This document shows positions 51,459 through 60,306 of a DNA stretch of 64,000 bases, one piece after another (within the stretch, counting starts at the first letter, position 1; every line of letters starts with the position of its first letter). This DNA comes from Achromobacter spanius (GTDB lineage Bacteria > Pseudomonadota > Gammaproteobacteria > Burkholderiales > Burkholderiaceae_B): assembly GCF_003994415.1 (NCBI RefSeq), contig NZ_CP034689.1:3906001-3970000 (forward strand), read 5' to 3'. The notes under the pieces were generated by a model. It searched no databases. It was given only the letters and a program-made list of their open reading frames with translations, and was not told the origin of the DNA. Both the position numbers and the translations under genes were made by a program.

Positions 51459-52418
51459 CTACTGCGGCTTGATGCCGGCATCTTGCGCAACCGCGCGCCA
51501 GGCTTCGATGTCGGCGAGGTTCGCCTTTTCATGAGCGGGTCCGGGCACGTAGTTGGCCGAGATGCCCAACCCAAGCAGTTTGGCAATCACTTCCTGCTCT
51601 TTCAGCACCTTTTCCAGGGTGCTGGACAAGCGTTCAACGATGGGCTTGGGCGTGCCGGCGGGTACGTACATGGCCCAGTTCAGGTCGCGATCGAAGTCGA
51701 TGCCCTGTTCCTTATAGCTGCGCACGTCCGGCACGCTGGGGGAACGCTTGGTACAGACGGCCAGGCCTTTCACCTTATGCTGCGTCACCATCGGGGTGGC
51801 GGTCGCCATGTCGACAAAGCCAATATCAATATGACCGCCCATGACGTCGGTCATGATCTGCGTGGTGCCCTTGTAGGGCACATGCTGCATCTTCAGCTTG
51901 CCCTTCTGCACCAGGATCTCGCCGCAAAAATGGCCGGTGGAGCCCACGCCCCAGCTTGCGTACTGCACTGGGTTTTTACGAGATTCCGCCAGCTTCCTGA
52001 GCCCCTCGATGTCATTCGCGGGAAAGTTGTTGTTGGCAACCACCATGATGGCGGAATTGCCGATGGCGCCCAGCGACGTGAAACTCTTGATGGGGTCGTA
52101 CGGCAGTTCCTTGTAGACCAGGGGCGAAAGAATGTGCGTGGTCATGCCGCCGATCGTGATTGTGTAGCCATCAGGCGCCGCGCGAGCAACCGTTGCGATG
52201 CCGATCGTGCCTCCCGCGCCAGGCTTGTTCTCGACGATGACGGGTTGCTTCAGTTCTGCCGAAAAGCGCTCGGCCAAGATACGGCCCAAGGTGTCGCCAC
52301 CCCCGCCGGCAGAGAACGGCAACAGCATGCGGATGGGGCGGTTCGGGTAGTCATCGGCGTGCGCGACACCCATGCCGAACACGGCAAGCAGCGCGGCTGC
52401 AACGGACAGCTTTTTCAT
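51459..52418 (-). CDS. Bug-family tripartite tricarboxylate transporter receptor
   Basis: The 319-aa periplasmic protein has a signal peptide (MKKLSVAAALLAVFGMGVAH-A) and the Bug signatures YPNRPIRMLLPFSAGGGGDT, VIVENKPGAGGTIGIATVAR and YASWGVGSTGHFCGEIL. Bug proteins bind carboxylates or aromatics and pass them to TctAB-type membrane subunits, but none is encoded nearby, so it is an orphan receptor as is common in Bordetella and Achromobacter. AGGAGACAAC precedes the ATG. It is second in the catabolic cluster and presumably captures that pathway's substrate. Confidence 0.94.
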   Translation of the reverse strand: MKKLSVAAALLAVFGMGVAHADDYPNRPIRMLLPFSAGGGGDTLGRILAERFSAELKQPVIVENKPGAGGTIGIATVARAAPDGYTITIGGMTTHILSPLVYKELPYDPIKSFTSLGAIGNSAIMVVANNNFPANDIEGLRKLAESRKNPVQYASWGVGSTGHFCGEILVQKGKLKMQHVPYKGTTQIMTDVMGGHIDIGFVDMATATPMVTQHKVKGLAVCTKRSPSVPDVRSYKEQGIDFDRDLNWAMYVPAGTPKPIVERLSSTLEKVLKEQEVIAKLLGLGISANYVPGPAHEKANLADIEAWRAVAQDAGIKPQ

Positions 52419-52491
52419 TGTTGTCTCCTGGTATTTATCTAATAGGTATTTTTATGGCTACCCGCCTCCTGAACGGGATAGCCGGGTACCG

Positions 52492-52932
52492 CTACAGCAA
52501 CCCGAGCGAACGCAGCTTGGCGTTCTGACAGGTGTACGGACGCTCGCAAATAATCTTGGCTGAATTGGGCGCGAACTCGAATGTCGCCGCCATGCGGACG
52601 CGAAACTTGCGCCCCGTCGGCTCGTAGGTCTTGCCGTCGACGGTGAACGGCCCGGCATGCGTGCCGGACAGCCAGAACTCCACCAGGACGATGTCCGTCC
52701 CGTCGGCCGCGCCCACCGCGATGATCTCGTTTTTCAGATCGGGGAACGACGCGCGTGACGAATGGAAGTACCCCATCACTTCGCGCTCACCATCGAAAAC
52801 GGCGCCGCTTGAGTGCATTTCATAGCGGGGGTGTTCAAAGGTATCGATGACCTTGTCCCATTCCTGGACGCACTCCAAGGCCATATGGTCTACGACGGTT
52901 TTTACCCGCTCAGCCTGCAACTCGGTACTCAT
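52492..52932 (-). CDS. NTF2-like / SnoaL-like protein
   Basis: The 146-aa protein has the cone-shaped NTF2-like pattern: a leading helix region (VKTVVDHMALECVQEWDKVI), then HPRYEMHSSGAVFDGEREVM, FPDLKNEIIAVGAADGTDIV and the strand VLVEFWLSGTHAGPF. Such proteins are polyketide cyclases, isomerases, dehydratases or ligand carriers. It is first in the catabolic cluster and follows the LacI-like operator directly. A role as isomerase or dehydratase on the pathway substrate is possible but unproven. Confidence 0.82.
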   Translation of the reverse strand: MSTELQAERVKTVVDHMALECVQEWDKVIDTFEHPRYEMHSSGAVFDGEREVMGYFHSSRASFPDLKNEIIAVGAADGTDIVLVEFWLSGTHAGPFTVDGKTYEPTGRKFRVRMAATFEFAPNSAKIICERPYTCQNAKLRSLGLL

Positions 52933-52947
52933 GGAAATCCTTTTTGT

Positions 52948-52959
52948 GGAAACGTTTCC
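52948..52959. promoter_or_regulatory. LacI-type operator of the catabolic cluster
   Basis: GGAAACGTTTCC is a perfect 12-bp palindrome with a central CG, the form expected for LacI-family operators. It lies 16 bp before the start of the first gene (52932, minus strand). A related half-site, GGAAACGATAACGC, occurs about 65 bp further upstream near 53014. Confidence 0.7.
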
Positions 52960-53069
52960 GCAAATTATGGAGGCAAGTATTACCTAGAAAAAGCTAGGGA
53001 TTACGATAATTAGTGGAAACGATAACGCATCCAGGATCAAGGCAGGCACGCTTGGCGCCTGGCAGGTAA

Positions 53070-54281
53070 TCACCGCCGCAATGCCACCCCCACGACCCCC
53101 AACGTCGCCACCGCTATCGCCACGCCGCACGCAAAGCCGCCTCCATAGCCCAACTGCGCGGCAAGCCCGGTCATCATCGACGACGTCAAAATCTCGCCCA
53201 GGTCACGCGCGCTTTGCACCGCCGTCATGTCCGTGCCCGATTGCACGCCCTGCCGCGCGAAGCGCATGGCCAGGGTCATCAGCGCGACCGACGCCGCGCC
53301 CGCCCCGAATGAACCCAGGCTTTGCGCCGCGTAGGCCATGCCCGATACCGGCGACGCCCATCCTTGGGCTTGTGCCAGCCAGCACAACGCCGCGGTGCCG
53401 GAGGCGGCCAGCCCCAGCGCCAGCACGGTGCGCGCGCCCAGCCTTCCGATCAGCCACGCACCGCCGCCGCAACCCAGCAACACCGTGACCACACCGCCCG
53501 CCATGCCAATTTTCCCCACGGCCTCGAGCGTCCAGCCCGCGTCCACCAAAAACAGTTTGGACAAGCCATAGCCCGCCACCGCGGTCATGGCAGACAGGAA
53601 AGCGGCCAGTGCAAGCTGCCATGCGCCACGGCGGCGCGCGAAGCCCGCCAAGGATGCACGCTGGCGCGGCGCGCAAGGCGCTTTGCCCTCAAGCGCCATC
53701 TCGCGCCATGAGGCGGCCAGCAACAGACTGAACGCCACCACCGCCGCCAGCACGGCCAGCGCGCCGCCCTGCCCGATATAGCCCGCCATGATCAACGCGC
53801 CAGGGCCGCCAAAAAAGAAGCCGACCATCGTGCCGCCCACCTGCACGGCATTGGCCCGCGCCAGGGCCTGGCCTTCAAAGCGTTCGGCGGTCAGGCCATC
53901 GGTGGCGATGTCTTGCGTAGCGCTGGCCAAGGACGCCACCGCCATCAGGCCGACGACCCAGGCGGCGCTGGCGGATGAAATACCCAGTAGCGCCACGCCC
54001 ACCATGCAGACCAGCACCAAGGTCTGCATCGGTACGATCCAACTTCGGCGGCGGCCCATCCGGGGCCGCCAATGGTTGTCGACCTGCGGCGCCCACAGAA
54101 ATTTCAACACCCAGGGCAGGCCCACCAGCGGCAACCAGGCCAGCGTACCGAGCTCGGCCCCGTCGCGCCGCAGGAGTGTCGGCAAGGCCTCCATCGCCAC
54201 GCCCAGCGGAATGCCTTGCGAAAAATACAGGGCGGCGATCATGATGAACAAGCGCCTGTTTGCGAATCGATTCACGGTCAA
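53070..54281 (-). CDS. RhtX/FptX-like MFS siderophore importer
   Basis: The 403-aa inner-membrane protein has 12 predicted helices and the pattern of the RhtX/FptX and AmpG-like group: LYFSQGIPLGVAMEALPTLL, WLPLVGLPWVLKFLWAPQVD, MGRRRSWIVPMQ and SLASATQDIATDGLTAERF. RhtX and FptX import rhizobactin and pyochelin in a single-protein step. Its gene follows a cupin, a TonB receptor and an AraC regulator on the same strand, which favours siderophore import over muropeptide transport (AmpG). It starts 6 bp after the cupin stop. Substrate unknown. Confidence 0.87.
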   Translation of the reverse strand: MTVNRFANRRLFIMIAALYFSQGIPLGVAMEALPTLLRRDGAELGTLAWLPLVGLPWVLKFLWAPQVDNHWRPRMGRRRSWIVPMQTLVLVCMVGVALLGISSASAAWVVGLMAVASLASATQDIATDGLTAERFEGQALARANAVQVGGTMVGFFFGGPGALIMAGYIGQGGALAVLAAVVAFSLLLAASWREMALEGKAPCAPRQRASLAGFARRRGAWQLALAAFLSAMTAVAGYGLSKLFLVDAGWTLEAVGKIGMAGGVVTVLLGCGGGAWLIGRLGARTVLALGLAASGTAALCWLAQAQGWASPVSGMAYAAQSLGSFGAGAASVALMTLAMRFARQGVQSGTDMTAVQSARDLGEILTSSMMTGLAAQLGYGGGFACGVAIAVATLGVVGVALRR

Positions 54282-54287
54282 TATTTC

Positions 54288-54725
54288 CTAGGTTGGGGAT
54301 GCCGACGCGCGGCGGTGTTCGCTACGGTGTTCGCTGCGGTGTTCGCTACCATGGGCCGGCGTGACGAACATGATTTTTCCGGGGCTTGCCACATGCAGCC
54401 GATGCCACACGCCGCGCGGCACGACCGTGCCATGACAGGCTTCCAGCAGCACTTCGGTTTGCGCGCCGCTGTCTGTCATCAGGGTCAACACCACGCGGCC
54501 TTCCAGCACGCACAGCATTTCGTCGCCGGCGCCATGGCGTTCCCAGACATCACCGTGCACGTCGGCATCGTTGGCTACCGCCTTGATGCCGACCACCCAG
54601 CCTTCACGCGGCGACAGGCGGCTAGGCTTGCCGACTTGGCGCAAGCTGCCGCCCTGCCCTAGCGCCATGAAGTGATCCAGCCATTCGAAAACGGCAGGCG
54701 GCACCGAGGCATTCTCGATGTTCAT
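54288..54725 (-). CDS. Cupin-fold protein in the siderophore operon
   Basis: The 145-aa protein holds a cupin barrel (HGDVWERHGAGDEMLCVLEG with the metal-ligand pattern, HGTVVPRGVWHRLHVASPGK). Its tail contains three SEHR tetrapeptides encoded by a 12-bp tandem repeat (54313-54348). It lies between the TonB receptor and the RhtX-like importer. Similar small cupins occur in siderophore loci, but their role is unclear; processing or sensing of the ferri-siderophore is possible. Confidence 0.82.
   Translation of the reverse strand: MNIENASVPPAVFEWLDHFMALGQGGSLRQVGKPSRLSPREGWVVGIKAVANDADVHGDVWERHGAGDEMLCVLEGRVVLTLMTDSGAQTEVLLEACHGTVVPRGVWHRLHVASPGKIMFVTPAHGSEHRSEHRSEHRRASASPT
54313..54348. repeat. 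Three 12-bp tandem repeats inside the cupin gene
   Basis: CGGTGTTCGCTA, CGGTGTTCGCTG and CGGTGTTCGCTA follow directly and encode three Ser-Glu-His-Arg units on the minus strand. The unit length keeps the frame, so copy number could vary without breaking the gene. Confidence 0.85.
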
Positions 54726-54792
54726 TGTTGAAACTCCGAAATATTCAAATGGGCGGCATGCGTGGCACGCGCGCCGCCCGAACTCACTGCGA

Positions 54793-56916
54793 TCAGTACT
54801 GCGCGCGCAGCGTCAGCATCGCGTTGCGGGGTTCGCCGTAGCGGTTGTTCCACGATGTGCCCGACAGGCTTTGGTAGTAGCCACGGTCAAAGACGTTGTT
54901 CAGGTTCAAGGCCACCGTCAGGTGCTTGTCCACGCGATACGCCGCGCGCAGGTCCACCAGCGTGACGCCGCCTTGGCGCAAGGTGACCGGGCCTGACACC
55001 GTCGTGTAGCCCGACTGCATCTGCACGCCGCCGCCCACGCTTAGCCGTCTATCCAGCACCGGCAGCGCATAGTTCGTCCAGACGCGGAAGATGTGTTTGG
55101 GCGTGAAGCTGGCGTAGGCTTGGCCGTTGGACACCGCGTCCTTTACGTACTTGCTGGTGTTGTAGGTGTAGCCGCCTGCCACCGACCAGTGCGGTGTAAT
55201 CTGCCCGCTGGCCTCGGCTTCGATACCCCGGCTGCGCACTTCGCCGCCCGAGATGTAGTAGCAGTTATTACCCACGCACGGCCACGCGGGATCTTGCTGG
55301 GCGCGGTTCTTTTGCTGGATCTGAAATACCGCCAAGGACACGTTCAACGCGCCATCCGCCAGTTCGCCCTTGACGCCCGCTTCGTAGTTGGTGCCGGTGA
55401 CGGGGTCCAGCGGCTTGCCTTCGCGGGTCAGTTGGCTTTGGGGTTGAAACACCTGCGCATAGCTGCCATAGAGCGACCACTGCGAATTCAGGTCCACGAT
55501 CAAGCCGCCGTAGGGCGTGAACTCGGGGTCGATCTGTTGGCGCGCGCCGGGCGCGGTCTGGTTCCACCAGCTCATGCGCCCGCCCCACACCAGGGTGACC
55601 GGATCCGCCAGCGAAAAACGGCCCATGCCATACACGCCCTGCTGCTTCAGGCGCGTTTCACCGGGCGATGTGTAGGGGCCAACGCCGGGTTCCGGCACGC
55701 TGTGCGGGTCCCAGTCGAATACGTTCACCGGCACGTTCAAGGCCGGCGTCAACATGCCGGTGTACTGCTCGGACGTGGTTCGTTGCGCATTGCCGCCCAG
55801 CAGCAATTCATGGCGGCGCCCAAACAACTGGACCGGACCGCTGACGTAGGCGTCCACGCTGGCCTGGGTGTTGTCGAATTTATACGCGCCGCCCATCAGG
55901 CGCGCGCCCAAACCGGTTTGCCGGTCGATGGCGCCATAGGCCCCGGCGTACTTCAAGTTGCTGTCGGCGGTCAGATAGTTTGCGCTGATCTTCGCCGTCC
56001 AGCCTTCGCCAAAGCGGTGTTCCAAATCGGCGAACACGCGGGTCGTGTCCCAGTTGAAGCGGTCCCAGGCGGCATCCAGATACGTGGACCGGGGCAAGCC
56101 GATATCGCCGCCGTCCTTGTAGCGTGGCACGCCGGCCATATTGGTGGTGGAATGGATGCGCTGCGTTTGCACGCCGGCCGACAGCACGGTACGCGGCCCC
56201 AGGTCCACTTCGCCAATTGCGTAGAGCAAGGCCGATTGCTGATCGGCCACGTCGTAGAAATAGCCCCGATCTTCCACCGCGCTGACAATGCGCCCGCGCA
56301 CGCTGCCGCTGTCGTTCAAGGGGCCGCCCAGATCGGCCTCGGCGCGATAGCGGTCCCAGCTTCCGGCGCTGACCATGCCGTTAAAGGCGAACTCGCGCTG
56401 CGGCCGCTTGCGCACCAGGTTCACGGTGGCGGCCGGGTTGCCCGCGCCATGCATCAATCCATTGGCGCCCCGCAGAATTTCCACCCGCTCGTACACCGCC
56501 ATGTCTTGCGGCGACGCGGCCATATTGCCCATCAGCACGGGCACGCCGTCCTGCTCGAACGAATCCACCTTGAAGCCGCGCGCGTAGTACGCCGTGGTCA
56601 GCAACTGATAGGGCTGCACCGTGATGCCGGTGGCGTGCTGCATCACGTCGTCCAGGCTTTGCAGGTTCTGCTCGCGCATCTGCTCCAGCCCGATCACCGT
56701 GACCGATTGCGGAATTTCCCGCACGGTCAGCGGCAGCTTGGCCAGGGTGGGCGCTTCTTGCCCCACGCCGTCTCCGCTGACCGTCACCGCCGGCAGTGAC
56801 GGCGCCTCTTCCGCCCAAACGGCGCTTGCCGCCATCGCCATCCAAAGCGGCCAAAGCCTGCTGCGCGCCACGACACCGCGCGATCCAACCGCCCCTGTTT
56901 TCACCTGTATACGCAC
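54793..56916 (-). CDS. TonB-dependent siderophore receptor
   Basis: The 707-aa outer-membrane receptor has a signal region (RLWPLWMAMAASAVWAEEA), plug domain (REIPQSVTVIGLEQMREQNL, DVMQHATGITVQPYQ, RVEILRGANGLMHGAGNPAA), barrel and an aromatic end (NAMLTLRAQY). It resembles FhuE/FpvA/FoxA-type receptors. I chose GTG 56916 because GAGGAA stands five bases upstream; the longer frame to 56955 starts inside the Fur box. It lies after the AraC regulator and before the cupin and importer genes. Confidence 0.93.
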   Translation of the reverse strand: MRIQVKTGAVGSRGVVARSRLWPLWMAMAASAVWAEEAPSLPAVTVSGDGVGQEAPTLAKLPLTVREIPQSVTVIGLEQMREQNLQSLDDVMQHATGITVQPYQLLTTAYYARGFKVDSFEQDGVPVLMGNMAASPQDMAVYERVEILRGANGLMHGAGNPAATVNLVRKRPQREFAFNGMVSAGSWDRYRAEADLGGPLNDSGSVRGRIVSAVEDRGYFYDVADQQSALLYAIGEVDLGPRTVLSAGVQTQRIHSTTNMAGVPRYKDGGDIGLPRSTYLDAAWDRFNWDTTRVFADLEHRFGEGWTAKISANYLTADSNLKYAGAYGAIDRQTGLGARLMGGAYKFDNTQASVDAYVSGPVQLFGRRHELLLGGNAQRTTSEQYTGMLTPALNVPVNVFDWDPHSVPEPGVGPYTSPGETRLKQQGVYGMGRFSLADPVTLVWGGRMSWWNQTAPGARQQIDPEFTPYGGLIVDLNSQWSLYGSYAQVFQPQSQLTREGKPLDPVTGTNYEAGVKGELADGALNVSLAVFQIQQKNRAQQDPAWPCVGNNCYYISGGEVRSRGIEAEASGQITPHWSVAGGYTYNTSKYVKDAVSNGQAYASFTPKHIFRVWTNYALPVLDRRLSVGGGVQMQSGYTTVSGPVTLRQGGVTLVDLRAAYRVDKHLTVALNLNNVFDRGYYQSLSGTSWNNRYGEPRNAMLTLRAQY

Positions 56917-56938
56917 CGCCGTTCCTCTATTTTCATTA

Positions 56939-56955
56939 TTGAGAGTGATTCTCAA
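56939..56955 (-). promoter_or_regulatory. Fur box of the siderophore-uptake operon
   Basis: On the minus strand TTGAGAATCACTCTCAA is a near-perfect inverted repeat matching the Fur pattern of the TTGAGAATNATTCTCAA form. It lies 23 bp upstream of the GTG start of the receptor gene, so Fur-iron should repress the operon. Confidence 0.8.
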
Positions 56956-57052
56956 ATAATTCTAGAGACGCGCCGATGCGGCCGCTGGCGATTGCGGAAG
57001 TTTCAGTAGCGATTGCGGAAGTATTCGGCCCGAATGCGCGGCCGGCGCGCGT

Positions 57053-57928
57053 TCAGTGGCGGGGCGCCAGACTGCTGGGCAGCACGCCGTAGCGCCGTTG
57101 GAACGCCTTGGTGAAGTGGGAATCGGTATAGCCGCAGGCATAGGCGGCCTCGGATACCGTCAGCGCACCGGCGGCCAGCAACGCATGCGCCTGCGCCATG
57201 CGGTGTTCCCGCACGAAGGCGTAAACGCTTAGGCCGAACAGCTTGCGAAACCCCGTGGTCAGCTTGTTGACGTTGATGCCCGCGCGGCGCGCCAGCTCGG
57301 GCAGCGACGGCGGGTCCTGCAAGTCCGCCAGCAGCAAGTCCCGCGCGTGATGCAAGCGTTCGGCGTCGGCGCGCGACAGGCGGTGGTCGGCGGCGATTGC
57401 CCGCGCGGGCAGCAAGGCGTTGAACGCCAGCGCCGCCAGCTCCAGGGCTTTGCCTGACAGGTACATGCGCTTGATCGCCCCTTGCATCGGGCAGGCCAGC
57501 ATCTGGTGGCCCAGGGCCAGCAGCGCAGGGTCTGCATGCAGGTTCGCGTCGGCATAGGGCTTGCCGCGCGGCGCCCGCAACAGCGTAGCGAAGTCGGTGG
57601 GCTCCATCGCGAAGGCGCCGCACAACTGATCCAGCCGGGTGCGCAGCGATACGAAGCGCAGTACCCGATTGGCACCGAACTCGTGCTCCATGCCCATCGA
57701 GTCGTGGCACAGGCTCATGTGCAGCGATGGTCCGCTGACATGGACGGCCGGCGCGCCGTCCACGCGGTAGTGCAAACCGCCCTCCACCACCAACACCAAC
57801 TTCACGCCCGGCTCCAGGTCTTCATGCACCCGTTCGGGCTGGCCAAAGCGCAGCGTGCCTCCCGCAAGCGCCATGGCGGGCGTAGCGGCGGAGACGGTCC
57901 AGTCGATATCGGGGCGGTTCGGGGACAC
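57053..57928 (-). CDS. AraC-family regulator, PchR-like
   Basis: The 291-aa regulator has an N-terminal sensor (LVLVVEGGLHYRVDGAPAVH) and a C-terminal pair of helix-turn-helices (LPELARRAGINVNKLTTGFR, LFGLSVYAFVREHRMAQAHA, ALTVSEAAYACGYTDSHFTK then AFQRRYGVLPSSL). INVNKLTTGFRKLFG is characteristic of PchR-type siderophore-responsive activators. It is encoded directly upstream of the TonB receptor in the same direction, so it probably activates that operon when the siderophore enters. The start is GTG with a weak ribosome site. Confidence 0.9.
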   Translation of the reverse strand: MSPNRPDIDWTVSAATPAMALAGGTLRFGQPERVHEDLEPGVKLVLVVEGGLHYRVDGAPAVHVSGPSLHMSLCHDSMGMEHEFGANRVLRFVSLRTRLDQLCGAFAMEPTDFATLLRAPRGKPYADANLHADPALLALGHQMLACPMQGAIKRMYLSGKALELAALAFNALLPARAIAADHRLSRADAERLHHARDLLLADLQDPPSLPELARRAGINVNKLTTGFRKLFGLSVYAFVREHRMAQAHALLAAGALTVSEAAYACGYTDSHFTKAFQRRYGVLPSSLAPRH

Positions 57929-57997
57929 GAGTACGAAAGCGCCCGCGGATGGCGGGCGGGTGGCGGGCGGGCTGTTTGATGAGATTGAATATTATTA

Positions 57998-58810
57998 CTA
58001 TTTGCGCCCACCGCATAGCCGCGGTTCGCGATGCAGCATCACCACATGCGGCGAATCCTGCCACGCCGGATACCGCTCCAGCACCGCCGGGTCATGCCCC
58101 GGCACCACATGCTGCTCGGACTGCGCCGCGCCATACAGCTTCGCATATCCCGACAGCATCTGCGCCGTGTTGTAGACGATCGGAAACGGCCTGCCCTGCC
58201 CCATATTCTCGTAGTAGTGGCTGGCGTCCGACGCCAGCACCACCCAGCCACGTTCGGTATGCACCCGCACCGCCTGCAAGCCTTTCGTGTGGCCGCCGAT
58301 ATGCAGCAATTCGATGCCGGGCAGCAACTGCCCGTCGCCAGCATGGAACTCCACCCGGCCGTCGTAGACGCGCCTGACCAGCGTGACCACGTCTTCCACG
58401 GCATAGGCATGGCGCAGCGGAGCAAAGCACATGCAGCGGCCGGTGGCATAGTCCATTTCATCGTCCTGCACATGAAAGCGCGCCTGCGGCAGCCGATCCA
58501 GATTGCCCGCATGGTCGTAGTGCAGATGGGTCAGCAACACGTGCTGCACGTCTTCGGGCTGCACGCCAAGCTGCGCCAGTGCGGCAATGGGACATTGGAT
58601 CAGCTCGCGCTGGCGCGTGCGCGCCATGTCGGCGTTGAAGCCCGTGTCGACCAGCACGACACGGCCCGCACCGCGTATCAGCCACACAAAGAAATCCATG
58701 GGCATGTCGCCGTCGTGCGGGTCGCCGCCCAGGAAGTTGTCGCGCCGCTGGCGCGGCATGCGGGCGTAGCGAATGGCGTATACCTCGTACTCGGGAAGCG
58801 TGTTTTGCAT
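57998..58810 (-). CDS. Metallo-beta-lactamase-fold hydrolase, N-acyl-homoserine-lactonase-like
   Basis: The 270-aa protein has the lactonase plan: VVLVDTGFNADMA, LLTHLHYDHAGNLDRLPQAR (HxHxDH zinc motif), LLHIGGHTKGLQAVRVHTER, VVLASDASHYYENM and QHVVPGHDPAVLERYP. These match AiiA/AttM-like family hydrolases that open lactones, though many such enzymes act on other esters. ATG 58810 fits the family; the frame further upstream is antisense to livF. It is the last gene of the liv operon, so it may act on the imported compound and not on quorum signals. Confidence 0.88.
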   Translation of the reverse strand: MQNTLPEYEVYAIRYARMPRQRRDNFLGGDPHDGDMPMDFFVWLIRGAGRVVLVDTGFNADMARTRQRELIQCPIAALAQLGVQPEDVQHVLLTHLHYDHAGNLDRLPQARFHVQDDEMDYATGRCMCFAPLRHAYAVEDVVTLVRRVYDGRVEFHAGDGQLLPGIELLHIGGHTKGLQAVRVHTERGWVVLASDASHYYENMGQGRPFPIVYNTAQMLSGYAKLYGAAQSEQHVVPGHDPAVLERYPAWQDSPHVVMLHREPRLCGGRK

Positions 58811-58823
58811 CGTCAAGCTCGCG

Positions 58824-59537
58824 TCAAATGCCCAGATAGGCTTTCTGCACGAAGGGGTCGGCCAACAGGTCGGCGCCCTTGCCGCTGCGCACCACCTCGC
58901 CGTGCTCGAACGCATAGGCCTGATGCGCCAGGCGCAGCGCCAGCCGCGCGTTCTGCTCCACCAGCACGATGGCGATGCCGCTGTCGCGGTTGATGCGCTG
59001 GATGGCATCCGCGATCTCGGCCACGACCTTGGGCGCGATGCCCAGTGATGGCTCGTCCAGCATCAGCAAGCGGGGCTGCGCCATCAGCGCGCGCCCGATG
59101 GCCACCATCTGCTGTTCGCCGCCAGACAAGGAACCCGCCAACTGCGCGCGCCGCTCCTGCACGCGCGGAAACAGCGTGTAGATCTCGTCCAGCCGCGAAC
59201 GGACGCGAGCACGAGACCGGACGCCATGCGCGCCCGCCATCAGGTTGTCCAGCACGGTCATGCGGCCGAACAGGCGCCGACCTTCCGGCGACAAGGCCAA
59301 GCCGGCCGAGACGCGCGCCGCCGACCCCAGACGCGCGATGTCGCGCCCCTCGAACAGGATGCGGCCGCCCGCCGCCGGGGCCAGGCCAATCAAGGCCTTC
59401 AGCGTGGAGCTCTTGCCCGCGCCATTGGAGCCGACCAGCGCCACGATCTGGTCCTGTTCAACCGTGAAGCTGATGCCGCGCACCGCTTCCAACGGCCCGT
59501 AGCGGACCTTCAGGTCCTGGACTTCAAGCATGGGCAT
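58824..59537 (-). CDS. livF: ABC transporter ATP-binding protein, LivF-type
   Basis: The 237-aa ATPase has Walker A (GSNGAGKSST), the Q-loop region, the signature LSGGEQQMVAIGRALM, Walker B (LLMLDEPSLGI) and the LVEQNARLALRLA tail typical of LivF. It works with LivG as the ATPase pair of a branched-chain-amino-acid-type importer. It overlaps the end of livG by 14 bp. The call of the HAAT family is sure; the substrate need not be an amino acid. Confidence 0.94.
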   Translation of the reverse strand: MPMLEVQDLKVRYGPLEAVRGISFTVEQDQIVALVGSNGAGKSSTLKALIGLAPAAGGRILFEGRDIARLGSAARVSAGLALSPEGRRLFGRMTVLDNLMAGAHGVRSRARVRSRLDEIYTLFPRVQERRAQLAGSLSGGEQQMVAIGRALMAQPRLLMLDEPSLGIAPKVVAEIADAIQRINRDSGIAIVLVEQNARLALRLAHQAYAFEHGEVVRSGKGADLLADPFVQKAYLGI

Positions 59538-60306
59538 AGTCGGGGGCTCCCAGATAGGCTTCGATCACGGCGGGGTTGTCGCGGATGGCTTGCGGCGTGC
59601 CTTCGGCGATTTTTTCGCCTTGCACCAGCACCACGATGCGATGGCTTAACTCCATGACCAGCGCCATGTGATGTTCCACCAGCAGCATCGTCAGCCCTTC
59701 TTCGGATTGCAGGCGGCGCAGCAGGCGCCCCAGCTCATTGCATTCTTCGTGGTTCAGGCCGGCCGCGGGCTCATCCAGCAGCAACATGCGCGGGCGGCAG
59801 GCCAGCGCGACGGCGATGCCCAGCTTTTTCTGCAAGCCATAAGCCAGTGACCCCGCCTCCGCGTCGCGCCAGGGTTGCAGGTCCAGCAGTGTCAGCAAGC
59901 GGTCCACTTCCTGCGTGACTTCGGCCGCTGACAGTAGATCTTGCTTACGTCCCGCCAGGCGGCGCAGCCACGAGTGCCGCACGCGCGACAACATGCCGCG
60001 CCGGATGTTCTCGGCGACGCTGACTTCGGGATACGTCGAGGTGGACTGGAAGGTGCGCGCCAACCCCAGCACCACCACCCGGCTGGGCGGGCAGCCGGAA
60101 ATATCGCGGCCGTCGAAATGGACCGTGCCCGCGGATGGCGGCATGGTGCCGCTGATGACGTTGAACGCCGTCGTCTTGCCCGCGCCGTTGGGGCCGATCA
60201 GGCCAACGATTTCACCCGGGGCGACGGCAAAGCTCACGTCGCGCAAGGCCGCCAGGCCACCAAAGCTGCGCGACAGGCCTTGTACCTGCAATAAAGGCTG
60301 GCTCAT
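59524..60306 (-). CDS. livG: ABC transporter ATP-binding protein, LivG-type
   Basis: The 260-aa ATPase has Walker A (IGPNGAGKTTAFNVISG), LARTFQSTSTYPEVSVAENI, the signature region LAYGLQKKLGIAVALACRPR (variant of LSGGQ), Walker B (LLLDEPAAGLN) and LVEHHMALVMELSHRIVVL, all LivG-like. The signature LAYGLQKK departs from LSGG but is common in LivG. It starts at ATG 60306, overlapping livM as ATGA. Confidence 0.94.
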   Translation of the reverse strand: MSQPLLQVQGLSRSFGGLAALRDVSFAVAPGEIVGLIGPNGAGKTTAFNVISGTMPPSAGTVHFDGRDISGCPPSRVVVLGLARTFQSTSTYPEVSVAENIRRGMLSRVRHSWLRRLAGRKQDLLSAAEVTQEVDRLLTLLDLQPWRDAEAGSLAYGLQKKLGIAVALACRPRMLLLDEPAAGLNHEECNELGRLLRRLQSEEGLTMLLVEHHMALVMELSHRIVVLVQGEKIAEGTPQAIRDNPAVIEAYLGAPDYAHA

